DNA of 64,000 bases from Geovibrio ferrireducens (GCF_026226615.1 NZ_JAJAPB010000009.1:37286-101285), one strand, 5' to 3'; positions 14,394-23,445 are shown, counted from the first letter of the stretch. A program made the numbers and translations. Notes: generated by a model not told the origin, from the letters alone.

Positions 14394-16174
14394 TACTCAC
14401 GCCCCTTACCCTGAAGGGTGAAGATGAAGTCGGAGCCTTTGCCCTCGGCAGATTCCACAGATATTTCACCGCCGTGGCGCTCCACTATTTTTTTGCATAT
14501 CGCAAGGCCTATTCCTGTTCCGGGAAATTCTTCCTTAGTATGAAGCCTCTGGAATATTACAAAGATTCTGTCCAGATATTTTTTATCTATTCCTATACCG
14601 TTATCTTTTACCACAAACCTGAAGAGATTGCCTTCCTTTTTGGCACTTATTTCAATTTCAGCCTTAACCCCTTCTCTGCGGAATTTTATGGCGTTTCCGA
14701 TCAGGTTCTGGAAAAGCTGTGTCATCTGGGACTTATCCGCCCTGACAGTGGGGAGCTTGCTGTATTTTATCACGGCTCCGGATTCTTCTATGACCCCTTT
14801 GAGGTTAGCTTTCACAGCTTCAAGCACGCCGTTTAAATCCACATGGCTGAACTCATCGCCTTTCGTACCCACACGGGAGTAGCTGAGCAGGTCGTTTATA
14901 AGCACCTGCATGCGGTTTGCACCGTCCACTGCGTAGTTAATAAACTCGGTTGCGTCCTCATCCAGTTTGTCTTTATATCTTTTCGCCAGAAGCTGGGTAT
15001 AACTTGAGATCATTCTTAAGGGTTCCTGAAGATCGTGGCTCGCTATGTAGGCGAACTGCTCAAGCTCCTCGTTTGAGCGTTCAAGCTCCGATGTTCTCTC
15101 CGCAAGCTCCCTGTCCCTTTCCTGTAAGGCTTCGGCCATGGAGTCAAAGGCCTTTGCGAGCTGTCCGAGTTCCCCTCTGCCGTATCTTATTCCTGTGCGG
15201 ACAGTGAGATCACCAGCGCTGAGCTCCTTGGTTACGTTAGCCAGACGGTTTATTTTATTCAGGGCAAAAAGACTGCCCGCCACCCAAGCGGTTATAAGGA
15301 CTATTGTGCTGAAAACAATCCACACACCTATATAGAAGAATACCTTTTTTACGGGCTCCATGGCGAGTTTTTCCGGTATGCCCACCATAAGGCGGAGGTT
15401 TGTTCCCTGTCCGGTCATGGTGGTGAAGCCGAAGAGGCGTTTTTCCCCGTCCAGCCCGACAGCGCGGAACATGCCGTCATTGCTGCTCTGCATCATTTCC
15501 ACAGCCTTGGAACGGCCGACACTGCGCCCTATCCAGTCGCCGGCGTCAGGGTACATTGCCATTATTTTTCCCGAACTGTCCAGAACGGTGAGTGTTGTCC
15601 CCTCCGGAAGCTGGGAGCCCGCAGCAATGGAGCGGAACCATGAAAGATTGAATGTGGCGGAAAGCACTCCCTTCACCGAGCCCTCAGCCTCCACAGGGTA
15701 AGAAAGGCTGAACTCCGTAGCTCCGGTAACGAGGCCGAGCCTGTATGAACCGAAATAGAACGAGCCGTCCACGACAGATTTTGTGAACCATTCGGTGTTT
15801 GTGGGGATGCGTGTTATGGTCAGGGGTCTGCCGGAGCAGATTATGGAGCCGTTTCTGTCAACGAGGAGAAGGTTCTCATATGATGGATAAATATCTATGA
15901 GGTCGGTAAATATCTTTTCACAGGCAGGAGCGTCCATGTCCCTTATCTGAGGAATGCGCGAAAGCCCCAGAAGGAGATGCTTGGTTCCGTTCATTGCGCT
16001 GTTGTTATGCTCCGCAGCGTATTTAGCGAAGCGGTGTGCATCCTTGAGCGCTCTGTCCATTTCATAGCGGATCTCCGAGAACGCCGTAAACAGCAGAACG
16101 CCGAGAGCCGGAATCACCGCGAACAGAACCAGAAGAACCAGTCTGCCCCGCAGTCCTGAAATACCTATTGCCAT
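14393..16174 (-). CDS. Membrane sensor histidine kinase (Cache-like sensor, HAMP, HisKA, HATPase)
   Basis: 593 residues from the ATG at 16174, which follows AGGAGGAG; a GTG 13 codons upstream has no ribosome site. Transmembrane helices near residues 9-30 and 275-300 flank an extracellular sensor region of Cache type. HAMP follows (NRLANVTKELSAGDL), then HisKA with ASHDLQEPLRM (acceptor histidine), the N box NLIGNAIKF, and VKDNGIGID, GTGIGLAICKKIVERHGG and GSDFIFTL. The H-box sequence matches the phytochrome/Cph1 class. It heads an operon with two response regulators, so it likely feeds c-di-GMP output. Ligand unknown. Confidence 0.95.
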   Translation of the reverse strand: MAIGISGLRGRLVLLVLFAVIPALGVLLFTAFSEIRYEMDRALKDAHRFAKYAAEHNNSAMNGTKHLLLGLSRIPQIRDMDAPACEKIFTDLIDIYPSYENLLLVDRNGSIICSGRPLTITRIPTNTEWFTKSVVDGSFYFGSYRLGLVTGATEFSLSYPVEAEGSVKGVLSATFNLSWFRSIAAGSQLPEGTTLTVLDSSGKIMAMYPDAGDWIGRSVGRSKAVEMMQSSNDGMFRAVGLDGEKRLFGFTTMTGQGTNLRLMVGIPEKLAMEPVKKVFFYIGVWIVFSTIVLITAWVAGSLFALNKINRLANVTKELSAGDLTVRTGIRYGRGELGQLAKAFDSMAEALQERDRELAERTSELERSNEELEQFAYIASHDLQEPLRMISSYTQLLAKRYKDKLDEDATEFINYAVDGANRMQVLINDLLSYSRVGTKGDEFSHVDLNGVLEAVKANLKGVIEESGAVIKYSKLPTVRADKSQMTQLFQNLIGNAIKFRREGVKAEIEISAKKEGNLFRFVVKDNGIGIDKKYLDRIFVIFQRLHTKEEFPGTGIGLAICKKIVERHGGEISVESAEGKGSDFIFTLQGKGRE

Positions 16175-16238
16175 ATGCGGTGATCTCCTCCTTTCTCTCG
16201 CTGAATTTAGCACAGAAAAGCGTAATAATTCAACTCCC

Positions 16239-16267
16239 TTGACAGCTTATGCCGCGGGGACTAAACT
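16239..16267 (+). promoter_or_regulatory. Sigma-70-type promoter for the 16293-17173 operon
   Basis: TTGACA (16239-16244), 17 bases, then TAAACT (16262-16267), 26 bases before the 16293 ATG. A possible TTG start at 16239 lies inside the -35 box, which favours the ATG. Confidence 0.55.
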
Positions 16268-16292
16268 CGTAAGTCATAGACACGGAGTACAG

Positions 16293-16766
16293 ATGGGCAG
16301 AATAGACGAGAGTGAATTTTTTCACAAAGCAATGATGATAACCAAAGCGATGTTCCCCGGAGTTTTTATTTACCTGTTTTTTGCGGGGCTGGCGGAATAT
16401 TTTCAGTGGAATGTTTTTCTGTATATCTCACCGGAAACTGTAAAGCAGACCGGTTTTGTTTTCATAGCTCTTTCCGTTATTTCCTTCCCTTTGGCAAGAG
16501 AGATCGAAAAACACGCAGTAAAAAAAGCCGAGACCGGTGACGGCCTCCTGAAAAGGCTGTATTTTTCCACGCTGATAAACCTTGCCGTCGGTGAGTTTTC
16601 GGCCTTTTTCGGTATAATAATATATATAATGTCAGGGGATATTAGGTACTTCTTCCTGTTTTTCAACATCTGCCTTCTGCATATCATCCTTAACAGACCC
16701 ACATACCATAAATGGAAAAAACATATGCGTGAACGCTTTACCTCCCTTCCCGGTGAGGATGAATGA
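16293..16766 (+). CDS. Small integral membrane protein, unknown function
   Basis: 157 residues from an ATG preceded by CGGAG. Four hydrophobic segments are evident (around GVFIYLFFAGLAEYF, TGFVFIALSVISFPLA, a segment ending FFGIIIYIM, and YFFLFFNICLLHIIL), with a charged loop after the second and a charged C-terminus. No family recognised. Its TGA overlaps the ATG of the RseC-like gene, so the two are translated together and may work together. Confidence 0.75.
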   Translation: MGRIDESEFFHKAMMITKAMFPGVFIYLFFAGLAEYFQWNVFLYISPETVKQTGFVFIALSVISFPLAREIEKHAVKKAETGDGLLKRLYFSTLINLAVGEFSAFFGIIIYIMSGDIRYFFLFFNICLLHIILNRPTYHKWKKHMRERFTSLPGEDE

Positions 16767-17173
16767 TGAGCGGACGCAGCATATCACACAAGGGAATTGT
16801 AGCCGAAGCGGACTCAGGCAGCGGTGTGCTTATTGAGATAACCAGAAGCGGAACCTGCGGAGACTGCAAAGAGAAGGGTGCATGCGGCATGACGGAAAGC
16901 GGTTCCCTGTTTGTCCGCCTGAACAGTCCCCGCGAGCTGAACAAGGGGGATGAGGTGACAGTTGAAATATCCCGAAGTGAGTTTTACCGCTCCGTAGGGC
17001 TGGTATATATAGCTCCCGTGGTGCTTATGCTGTCTGCCGCCGTTGCCGTAAGTTCTGCGGGGTTTTCCGAACTGGTTACCGCTGTTTTCACCCTCGCCGT
17101 TCCCGCTGTTTATTTCCCTGTGCTTAGGCTGTTTCTGAAAAAAAGCAGCCGTACAAGCTACCGCATCAAATAA
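16763..17173 (+). CDS. RseC/SoxR-reducing-system family protein
   Basis: 136 residues. The cysteine-rich motif GTCGDCKEKGACG and the two-helix membrane region (about residues 77-122: VGLVYIAPVVLMLSAAVAV, LVTAVFTLAVPAVYF) match the RseC/MucC family. Family members modulate sigma-E signalling or, next to Rnf genes, SoxR reduction. No rnf or rpoE gene is nearby, so the specific role here is open. Confidence 0.8.
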   Translation: MMSGRSISHKGIVAEADSGSGVLIEITRSGTCGDCKEKGACGMTESGSLFVRLNSPRELNKGDEVTVEISRSEFYRSVGLVYIAPVVLMLSAAVAVSSAGFSELVTAVFTLAVPAVYFPVLRLFLKKSSRTSYRIK

Positions 17174-17191
17174 TTTACCCCTGCCATTAAA

Positions 17192-17208
17192 CCTGCCGAA
17201 ACGGCAGG
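17192..17208 (-). terminator. Hairpin between the RseC-like gene and hisD
   Basis: CCTGCCG (17192-17198) and CGGCAGG (17202-17208) form a tight 7-bp stem with a 3-base loop. On the minus strand it is followed by TTTAAT, so it can end the polA-GGDEF-hisD transcript; on the plus strand it may also act for the RseC-like gene. Confidence 0.65.
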
Positions 17209-17229
17209 CTTCATGCGTGTAAGCTTGTC

Positions 17230-18501
17230 TTACTTCTTCTTTTTCCTCACAGCGGCGGAGTTGCGGTGCGCTATGAGCTCTTCGTGTTCCGCAAGGGTGA
17301 TAATGTCCTCCATGTCTTCAGCAAGCTGCTTTTTGGAGTAGTAGAGTATGCTTGAGCGTTTTATGAAATCATAAACACCCAGCGGTGAGAAGAAGCGGGC
17401 TGTCCCACCTGTGGGCAGGACGTGGTTGGGCCCGGCTATATAGTCGCCCACTGGTTCGGGCGTGTTTTCGCCGAGGAAGATTGCTCCGGCGTTTTTTATT
17501 TTCAGCATCATCTCCATAGGGTTTTCAACGTAAAGCTCAAGGTGTTCGGGGGCAATTTCGTTCGCCACCTCGCATGCCTCGTCCATATCCTTCACGAGGA
17601 TTACCGCGCCGTATGAGTCGATGGATTTCTTGGCTATCTCTTTTTTGGGGAGTTCCTCAAGCTGTTTTCTGAGCTCCTCTTCTATTTTTTCAGCCAGTTT
17701 TTTATTATCCGTCACCGCAACGGAGCTTGCCAGTTCGTCATGCTCCGCCTGAGAGAGCATGTCTGCTGCGATGTATTTCGCCTTGGCGGACTTATCGGCT
17801 ATGATAAGTATCTCGCTGGGGCCCGCGATCATGTCTATATCCACCTGACCGAAGACAAGCTTTTTCGCCAGCGCCACGTAAATATTGCCGGGGCCGACTA
17901 TTTTATCCACCTTCGGCACGGTTGCTGTTCCGTAAGCCAGAGCCGCAACAGCCTGAGCCCCGCCGACTTTGAAGCCTCTGTCGACCCCTGCGATATACGC
18001 CGCAGCCAGTACAACGGGGTTAACTTCACCCCCTGTTGCGGGTGTGGTCATTATTATTTCACCGACTCCGGCAACTTTTGCGGGCAGTGTGTTCATCAGC
18101 ACACTGGACGGGTAAACCGCCTTTCCGCCGGGAACATATACGCCGACTTTTTCAAGGGGGGTGATCTTCTGTCCGAGGAAGGTTCCTTCGCTTTTTTCGT
18201 ATATCCATGTTTTTTCAAGCTGCTTTTCGTGGAAGGAGACTATGTTGTCCCGCGCTTTTTCCAGAGCCTTTTTCAGCTTGGGGTCGAGGGCTTTGTACGC
18301 CTTCTCCATCTCTTTGCGGGTTATCTCTATGCTGCTGCCTTCGAAGCGGTCAAACTTTTTTGTCAGTTCTAAAAGTGCCGCATCCCCTTCCTTCCTGATC
18401 CTGTTTATAATGCCGAGAACAGTGTCAAGGTACTGCTCATCAAAGGATTCGCCTCTGCCCAGTATTCTTTTCAGTTTTTCGTCATTTCTTTTTATTATCA
18501 T
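17230..18501 (-). CDS. hisD: Histidinol dehydrogenase
   Basis: 423 residues, full length. This zinc- and NAD-dependent enzyme performs the last two oxidations of histidine synthesis. Conserved segments include VYVPGGKAVYPSSVLMN, GGAQAVAALAYGT, KIVGPGNIYV, IAGPSEILI, DMLSQAEHDELA, EIAPEHLE, GPNHVLPTGGTARFFSPL and the C-terminal LAEHEELIAHRNS with metal-binding histidines. No other his gene is present. Its ATG overlaps the upstream GGDEF gene stop (ATGA), and it is the last gene of the polA operon. Confidence 0.97.
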   Translation of the reverse strand: MIIKRNDEKLKRILGRGESFDEQYLDTVLGIINRIRKEGDAALLELTKKFDRFEGSSIEITRKEMEKAYKALDPKLKKALEKARDNIVSFHEKQLEKTWIYEKSEGTFLGQKITPLEKVGVYVPGGKAVYPSSVLMNTLPAKVAGVGEIIMTTPATGGEVNPVVLAAAYIAGVDRGFKVGGAQAVAALAYGTATVPKVDKIVGPGNIYVALAKKLVFGQVDIDMIAGPSEILIIADKSAKAKYIAADMLSQAEHDELASSVAVTDNKKLAEKIEEELRKQLEELPKKEIAKKSIDSYGAVILVKDMDEACEVANEIAPEHLELYVENPMEMMLKIKNAGAIFLGENTPEPVGDYIAGPNHVLPTGGTARFFSPLGVYDFIKRSSILYYSKKQLAEDMEDIITLAEHEELIAHRNSAAVRKKKK

Positions 18502-19556
18502 GATTCCATTCCCGTAAATCTGTTTTTGCCGCTCTTCTTGCTTTCATAAAGCCTTGAGTCGGCAAGTTTAACTATGCCCACACTTTCAGCGCCTTCGGGG
18601 AAATCCTTCGGAACCGCCACTACCCCGCCGCTTATTCCGGCGGTTCCCGCATAGCCTGCTTTCTCAAAAACCTCTGAGGCCACACCGGTCAGTTTCGTGC
18701 AGACCGCTTTTATATCAATTTTGTCATCTTCGGGGATTATTATGAAAAACTCATCCCCGCCGAAGCGTCCCAGAATATCGCTGGCGCGGAGTTTCTCCCT
18801 GAATCCCCTGCACAGTTCCACAAGGAGGCTGTCGCCCACCAGATGCCCTTCCTTATCGTTCACGGCTTTGAAATTGTCAATATCCGCCATGATGAAGTAA
18901 AAGCCCTTGCCGTATCTCTGGTGTCTGTTTATCTGTGCGTTTATAAGCTCGGCCATGGCCATTTTATTATATGCTCCGGTGAGGAAGTCAGTCCTTGCCT
19001 GTCTGTAGATGATTTCTGTGTTGTGGAGCTTTTTCAGGGCAACCATGACAACAAATGAAAGCTCCTTCACAAAGTCCATCGACCCGGCGTCGTCAAACCT
19101 TTCCGGTTCTCTGCTGAAAAGGGCGAGGGCAGCTATTATCCGCCCGTTTTCCGTTATGGGTGCTATGAGGTATGAGCCTATCTCCTCCTCCACCCTGAAC
19201 TCGCTTATGATATTCATCGTGTCTTTGCCGGAGTAGGGGCGTTTGTCCAGAAAGAAGTATTTGAAAACCTTCTCCGGGTGGAAGAATATTTTATCCGCCA
19301 GGTTGTCCGTTTTGCGCTCAAAGTCCAGAGCGTCAGAGTTGAGGAACAGCACAGCGCGGTCAATGTCAAAAATTTCCGCAAGATACGAAAGCGGCTTTTC
19401 GGTGATCTCCGCCAGAGAGTTTGACAGGAGAAAGGCATATTCCACAATCCTGAATCCGCCGTGTTTGGCCTCATTCTCCCTCACAAGGGTGATGAGTTTT
19501 TCAAGTTCGTCTTTGAGATCCCTGTTCTCTTTGATAACCGTGTCGAGTCTTCCCAT
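18498..19556 (-). CDS. GAF-GGDEF diguanylate cyclase
   Basis: 352 residues. An N-terminal coiled coil (VIKENRDLKDELEKLITLV) is followed by a GAF-like sensor domain (about residues 40-180) and a complete GGDEF domain (FIMADIDNFKAVND, GRFGGDEFF, the RASD inhibitory site five residues before GGDEF, and YESKKSGKNRF). No transmembrane segment, so a cytoplasmic enzyme making c-di-GMP. The chosen ATG at 19556 follows GGGGAG inside the end of polA; the TTG at 19574 would be part of that ribosome site. It overlaps polA and hisD closely on both sides. Confidence 0.93.
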   Translation of the reverse strand: MGRLDTVIKENRDLKDELEKLITLVRENEAKHGGFRIVEYAFLLSNSLAEITEKPLSYLAEIFDIDRAVLFLNSDALDFERKTDNLADKIFFHPEKVFKYFFLDKRPYSGKDTMNIISEFRVEEEIGSYLIAPITENGRIIAALALFSREPERFDDAGSMDFVKELSFVVMVALKKLHNTEIIYRQARTDFLTGAYNKMAMAELINAQINRHQRYGKGFYFIMADIDNFKAVNDKEGHLVGDSLLVELCRGFREKLRASDILGRFGGDEFFIIIPEDDKIDIKAVCTKLTGVASEVFEKAGYAGTAGISGGVVAVPKDFPEGAESVGIVKLADSRLYESKKSGKNRFTGMES

Positions 19557-19557
19557 T

Positions 19558-21963
19558 CTATTTAAGCTCCCCAAGATTTTTGCCTATGGAACCGTTAACT
19601 GAAAGCGGAACACGCAGAGAGGCGGCGCTCTCCATGATTCTCTTCACTTCCGGCGCGAAGCTTTCTGCTATGCTTTCCCGCACCTCGAACACAAGCTCAT
19701 CATGAAGCTGGAGTATAAGGTGAGCATCCAGTCCGTTTTCCCTGATATATTTATCGCAGTTGAGCATAGCCACCTTGATTATGTCCGCGGCGGAGCCCTG
19801 CATCTGGGTGTTTACAGCCACACGCTCCCCCTTCATGGCTATGGTCCTGTTTCTGCTTTTTATGTCCGCTATAAATCTTTTTCGGCCGAAAATTGTTTTT
19901 GCAAAGCCGTTTTTTTTCGCTTCCTCAATGGTTTCAGCTATGAACTTCTTCACGCCGCTGTATGTGGCGAAGTATTTGTCTATGAAGATCTGTGCGTCCT
20001 TGGGGTTTACGCCTGTGTCCCTTGAGAGGCCGTAGGCGGAGAGCCCGTATATTATGCCGAAGTTAACGGCCTTTGCCATGCGGCGCATGTTTCCGTCCAC
20101 CTTGTCCTCCGGCACGTCAAACACCTTTGAAGCTGTCTGGGTGTGGATGTCGAGCCCTCTGGAATATGCGTCCACAAGAGCTGCATCCCCCGTGAGGTGG
20201 GCGAGGATGCGGAGTTCTATCTGCGAGTAGTCAAAGGAGACGAAAACATAGCCTTCCTCAGGCACAAATGCGGAGCGGATAGCTTTTGCGAACTCCCCCT
20301 TCTGGGGTATGTTCTGCATGTTCGGCGCAGTGGATGAGAGCCTGCCTGTTGCGGTTCCCGTCTGTTTGAACTCGGTGTGTATGCGCTTTGTGCGCGGATC
20401 TATGAAGTTTATCAGCGTGTATGTGTATGTGGAGAGCAGCTTGCTCAGCTCCCTGTGGCGCAGTATGTTAAGTATCACTTCCTGATGCTCAGGGTTGTAG
20501 ACCATGAGATCACGCAGGGCTTCTTCGGATGTGGAGAAGCCTGTCTTTGTTTTTTTCACCGCTTTTATTCCAAGCTCATCATACAGAAATGAGGAAAGCT
20601 GTTTTGGGGAGTTGAGATTTATGTCATGCCCTACTGCGCTGATAAGCGAGTTCTGAAGCTGGATAAGCTCCGTCTCAAGGATTTTGGCAACTTCACGTAT
20701 GCGTTCGGGATCAAGCTTCACACCCTTTTTCTCCATCTCGGCGAGGACATAGCAGGTTTCTATCTCCATCTCCTCATAGAGTTTTTTCAGGCCGTTCTTT
20801 TCCAGATTTTCTGTCTCATCCGCCGCGGACTGTCTGATTCTGCTTATGAAATCTTCCGCCTGCTCATCCTTCATAAGGCGCAGACCGCCCTGATCAGGCT
20901 CATTCATCCAGCTTATCAGCATTATATCCTGCGGATTTTCAGGCTTGAGTCCCGTTTCCTTATAAATGTGCTTGAGATCATACAGCACAGCACCCTGCGG
21001 CACTGCTTCGGGGTTTTTCTGCTCCGGCTCCTGATTTCCGCTCTGAATCCATATCTCGCCGTTTATGCTGGCGATCACTGTGAAATCACTGCTGACAGGC
21101 TTTGTTTCGGGAGCAGGGGGCTGAGGCATGTTCGGTCTTGCGGAACCGTCACCGAAAAGTCTGCGGAGAACCGAGCTCATTTCAAGCTCACGGAGCTTTT
21201 CCTCAAGGGCGGGCTCATCCTTCTCCGGAGCGGAGTAATCCAGATTATCTATGAACTGCAGTGTGGCGAGCTCACGGCTGAAAAACGCTTTTTCCTTATC
21301 CGTTTCAAGCTTTTCTTTCAGCTTGCCCTTAACTTTGTCTATGTTTTCATAGACCCCTTCCAGAGTTCCGAACTCCGCCAGAAGTTTCTGGGCGGTTTTC
21401 TCCCCGACTCCGGCCACACCGGGAATATTGTCCGATGCGTCCCCGCTGAGAGCGAGCATATCGAGGATTTTTTCAGGCGGCAGGCCGAACTTTTCCGTCA
21501 CCTCGGCGGCTCCCATGGGGGTGTTTGCTGAGAGGTCAAGTATCTTCACCTTACCGTTGACAAGCTGGTGGAGGTCTTTGTCTTTCGTGGCTATGTAAAC
21601 TTCGCCTTCAAGGGTGAGGGCGAGGGTGTTTATGGTGTCGTCCGCCTCATAACCGTCAATGCACAGGACAGGTATTCCCATCAGGGGTATCATTTCCTTG
21701 AGGGCTTCAAGCTGGGGGATCATATCCTCCGGCATGGACTCACGGGTGGCCTTGTATGCCTCATGCATTTCATGGCGCTTGGTTTTCTCCTTGGAGTCAA
21801 ACACAACGTAGATCTCTTCGGGGTTCAGCTTCTCCCTCATTGATATGAGGAACTGAAAAAAACCGTGGATTACCGCTGTGGGGAATCCCTTGCTGTTCGT
21901 CAGGGGGCGTGTGGCGTAAAAAGCCCTGTATGCTATATAGTTGCCGTCGATTACCAGTTTCAT
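19558..21963 (-). CDS. polA: DNA polymerase I, with degenerate proofreading domain
   Basis: 801 residues, shorter than the 928 of E. coli. The 5'-nuclease domain (residues 1 to about 280) has DGNYIAYRAFYA, DGYEADDTINTLA and LSGDASDNIPGVAGVGEKTA. The polymerase has motif A SFDYSQIELRILAH, motif B RRMAKAVNFGIIYGLS and motif C LQLHDELVFEV. In the central region no DxE (ExoI) triad is seen, and the YDLKHIYKETG stretch only resembles ExoII, so the 3'-5' exonuclease is probably inactive, as in Taq and Bacillus enzymes. First gene of the operon with the GGDEF gene and hisD. Confidence 0.97.
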   Translation of the reverse strand: MKLVIDGNYIAYRAFYATRPLTNSKGFPTAVIHGFFQFLISMREKLNPEEIYVVFDSKEKTKRHEMHEAYKATRESMPEDMIPQLEALKEMIPLMGIPVLCIDGYEADDTINTLALTLEGEVYIATKDKDLHQLVNGKVKILDLSANTPMGAAEVTEKFGLPPEKILDMLALSGDASDNIPGVAGVGEKTAQKLLAEFGTLEGVYENIDKVKGKLKEKLETDKEKAFFSRELATLQFIDNLDYSAPEKDEPALEEKLRELEMSSVLRRLFGDGSARPNMPQPPAPETKPVSSDFTVIASINGEIWIQSGNQEPEQKNPEAVPQGAVLYDLKHIYKETGLKPENPQDIMLISWMNEPDQGGLRLMKDEQAEDFISRIRQSAADETENLEKNGLKKLYEEMEIETCYVLAEMEKKGVKLDPERIREVAKILETELIQLQNSLISAVGHDINLNSPKQLSSFLYDELGIKAVKKTKTGFSTSEEALRDLMVYNPEHQEVILNILRHRELSKLLSTYTYTLINFIDPRTKRIHTEFKQTGTATGRLSSTAPNMQNIPQKGEFAKAIRSAFVPEEGYVFVSFDYSQIELRILAHLTGDAALVDAYSRGLDIHTQTASKVFDVPEDKVDGNMRRMAKAVNFGIIYGLSAYGLSRDTGVNPKDAQIFIDKYFATYSGVKKFIAETIEEAKKNGFAKTIFGRKRFIADIKSRNRTIAMKGERVAVNTQMQGSAADIIKVAMLNCDKYIRENGLDAHLILQLHDELVFEVRESIAESFAPEVKRIMESAASLRVPLSVNGSIGKNLGELK

Positions 21964-22121
21964 TTTATTACCTTATTCTGTTAACGGATTCTTTATTTTT
22001 CAGCCGGGCGCATGGAACCGCGCCGTGCAAAACCGAAGAATCTCATTCAGCATCTGTGATTTTAGATACGTATTCCGGCATTTTATGATAAATTGGGTAG
22101 CTTGTACACGGTTTTATCCCC

Positions 22122-22150
22122 TTGACAGAGCGGGTTTGTTCCGTTATTCT
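22122..22150 (+). promoter_or_regulatory. Sigma-70-type promoter for ilvE
   Basis: TTGACA (22122-22127), 17-base spacer, TATTCT (22145-22150). Transcription from here would give a leader of about 145 bases before the ATG at 22302. The remaining part of the 21964-22301 gap holds the polA upstream region on the other strand, with no further clear signal. Confidence 0.6.
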
Positions 22151-22263
22151 TAAATAAGTCTAGGATTACTGAACTGTATCGCAGTTTTTGTATGTAAACT
22201 GTACCGCTCCGCGGGGAGTCTTTCCCTCTTTTCAGGTGAAACAGACACGGAGCAGGCCGATTC

Positions 22264-22282
22264 TGCCGCTTACACTGCGGCA
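22264..22282 (+). promoter_or_regulatory. Leader hairpin before ilvE
   Basis: TGCCGC (22264-22269) pairs with GCGGCA (22277-22282) across a 7-base loop, 20 bases before the ilvE ATG and just ahead of its GAAGGTG site. It could influence translation or be one arm of an attenuator. No T-box or leader peptide was recognised. Confidence 0.35.
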
Positions 22283-22301
22283 ATTTATAGAAGGTGTTAG
22301 G

Positions 22302-23387
22302 ATGAAGATCGAATTGAAACTGAAACCCCAATCGGAAAGACGTCAGGATGTTTTTAAACCCGAAAAGCCTCTGCCTTTCGGCCAGCTCCGCACAGACCAT
22401 ATGTTTCTGGCCGATTACGCTGACGGAGTCTGGAAAGATCCGAGAATTGTGCCCTACGGCAATTTCAGCATAGCCCCCGGCGCAACCTCCCTTCACTATT
22501 CTCAGGAAATTTTCGAAGGGGCAAAGGCCTTTATGCACCCGGACGGGGAGATTTACTCCTTCCGCATAGACAAAAACGCCAGAAGAATGAACATCTCCGC
22601 AGAGATTGTCTGCATGCCCAAGATAGATGAGGAACTCCAGATAGATGGAATCCAGAGGCTTATAGATGTGGACAGAAAATGGTTCCCCGTTCAGGAGGGC
22701 GCATCTCTGTACATCCGCCCCTTTATGTTCGGTACGGAAGACATGCTCGGCGTTAAACCCAGTAAGACCTTCACATACGCAGTAATCCTTTCCCCCAGCG
22801 GCCCTTACTACCCCAAGGGGATAACAGAGCCCGTGAAGCTGCTTATCAGTGACCGCTTCCACAGGGCAGCCCCCGGCGGAACAGGCGCTGCGAAAACAGG
22901 CGGGAACTATGCCGCCTCTCTGAGAGCGGGTGAATATGCCTACTCAAAAGGGGCAAGTCAGGTGCTTTATCTTGACTGTACAAACACATATATTGAGGAA
23001 TGCGGGGCAATGAACCACTACCACGTCATGAAGGACGGCACGGTGGTTATACCCGAATTTACCGAAACAATACTGCGTGCCATCACCTCCGAATCTGTGA
23101 TTGAGCTCCAGAAGGAACTGGGACGCAAGGTTATTCAGCAGAAAATAAAAATTGAGGACTTCATAAAAGGCGTGGAAAACGGAGAGATCATAGAGGCGGG
23201 CGGTTTCGGAACTGCGGCTGTTGTTTCCCCTGTGGGCACGTATATTTTTGAGGACGGGCGCGAGCTTAAAGTCGGAGACGGCAAAATAGGCAGCGTAAGC
23301 AAATCAATCTACGAATATTACACCGGCATCCAGACCGGCAGAGTAAAAGCTCCCGCCGGATGGCTGAGAAAGGCTGAGAGATACTGA
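22302..23387 (+). CDS. ilvE: Branched-chain amino acid aminotransferase
   Basis: 361 residues, fold-type IV PLP enzyme of the larger eukaryote-like BCAT group. Key segments are FGQLRTDHMFLADY, PGATSLHYSQEIFEGAKAF, LYIRPFMFGTE, the lysine region GAAKTGGNYAASLRA with the cofactor lysine, IEECGAMNHYHV and EIIEAGGFGTAAVVSPVG. It transfers amino groups between glutamate and leucine, isoleucine and valine. The ATG at 22302 matches the family start; the 38 extra codons upstream contain the leader hairpin and are not coding. Confidence 0.95.
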   Translation: MKIELKLKPQSERRQDVFKPEKPLPFGQLRTDHMFLADYADGVWKDPRIVPYGNFSIAPGATSLHYSQEIFEGAKAFMHPDGEIYSFRIDKNARRMNISAEIVCMPKIDEELQIDGIQRLIDVDRKWFPVQEGASLYIRPFMFGTEDMLGVKPSKTFTYAVILSPSGPYYPKGITEPVKLLISDRFHRAAPGGTGAAKTGGNYAASLRAGEYAYSKGASQVLYLDCTNTYIEECGAMNHYHVMKDGTVVIPEFTETILRAITSESVIELQKELGRKVIQQKIKIEDFIKGVENGEIIEAGGFGTAAVVSPVGTYIFEDGRELKVGDGKIGSVSKSIYEYYTGIQTGRVKAPAGWLRKAERY

Positions 23388-23390
23388 GAA

Positions 23391-23410
23391 AAATCCCCTT
23401 TGTTAAGGGA
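23391..23410 (+). repeat. Possible degenerate copy of the AAATCCCC dispersed repeat
   Basis: AAATCCCC followed by TTTGTTAAGGGA resembles the dispersed repeat at 63941 with its middle deleted. Short and therefore uncertain. Confidence 0.35.
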
Positions 23411-23445
23411 GTAAGATCATTGCTGTTAAATACAAACAACAAATA

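Noticed and set aside
20626..21531. Long plus-strand frame (301 codons)
   Set aside because: Shadow of polA in the antisense strand with no ribosome site.
22083..22862. 259-codon minus-strand frame
   Set aside because: Antisense to ilvE and its promoter; the ilvE protein is unmistakable.
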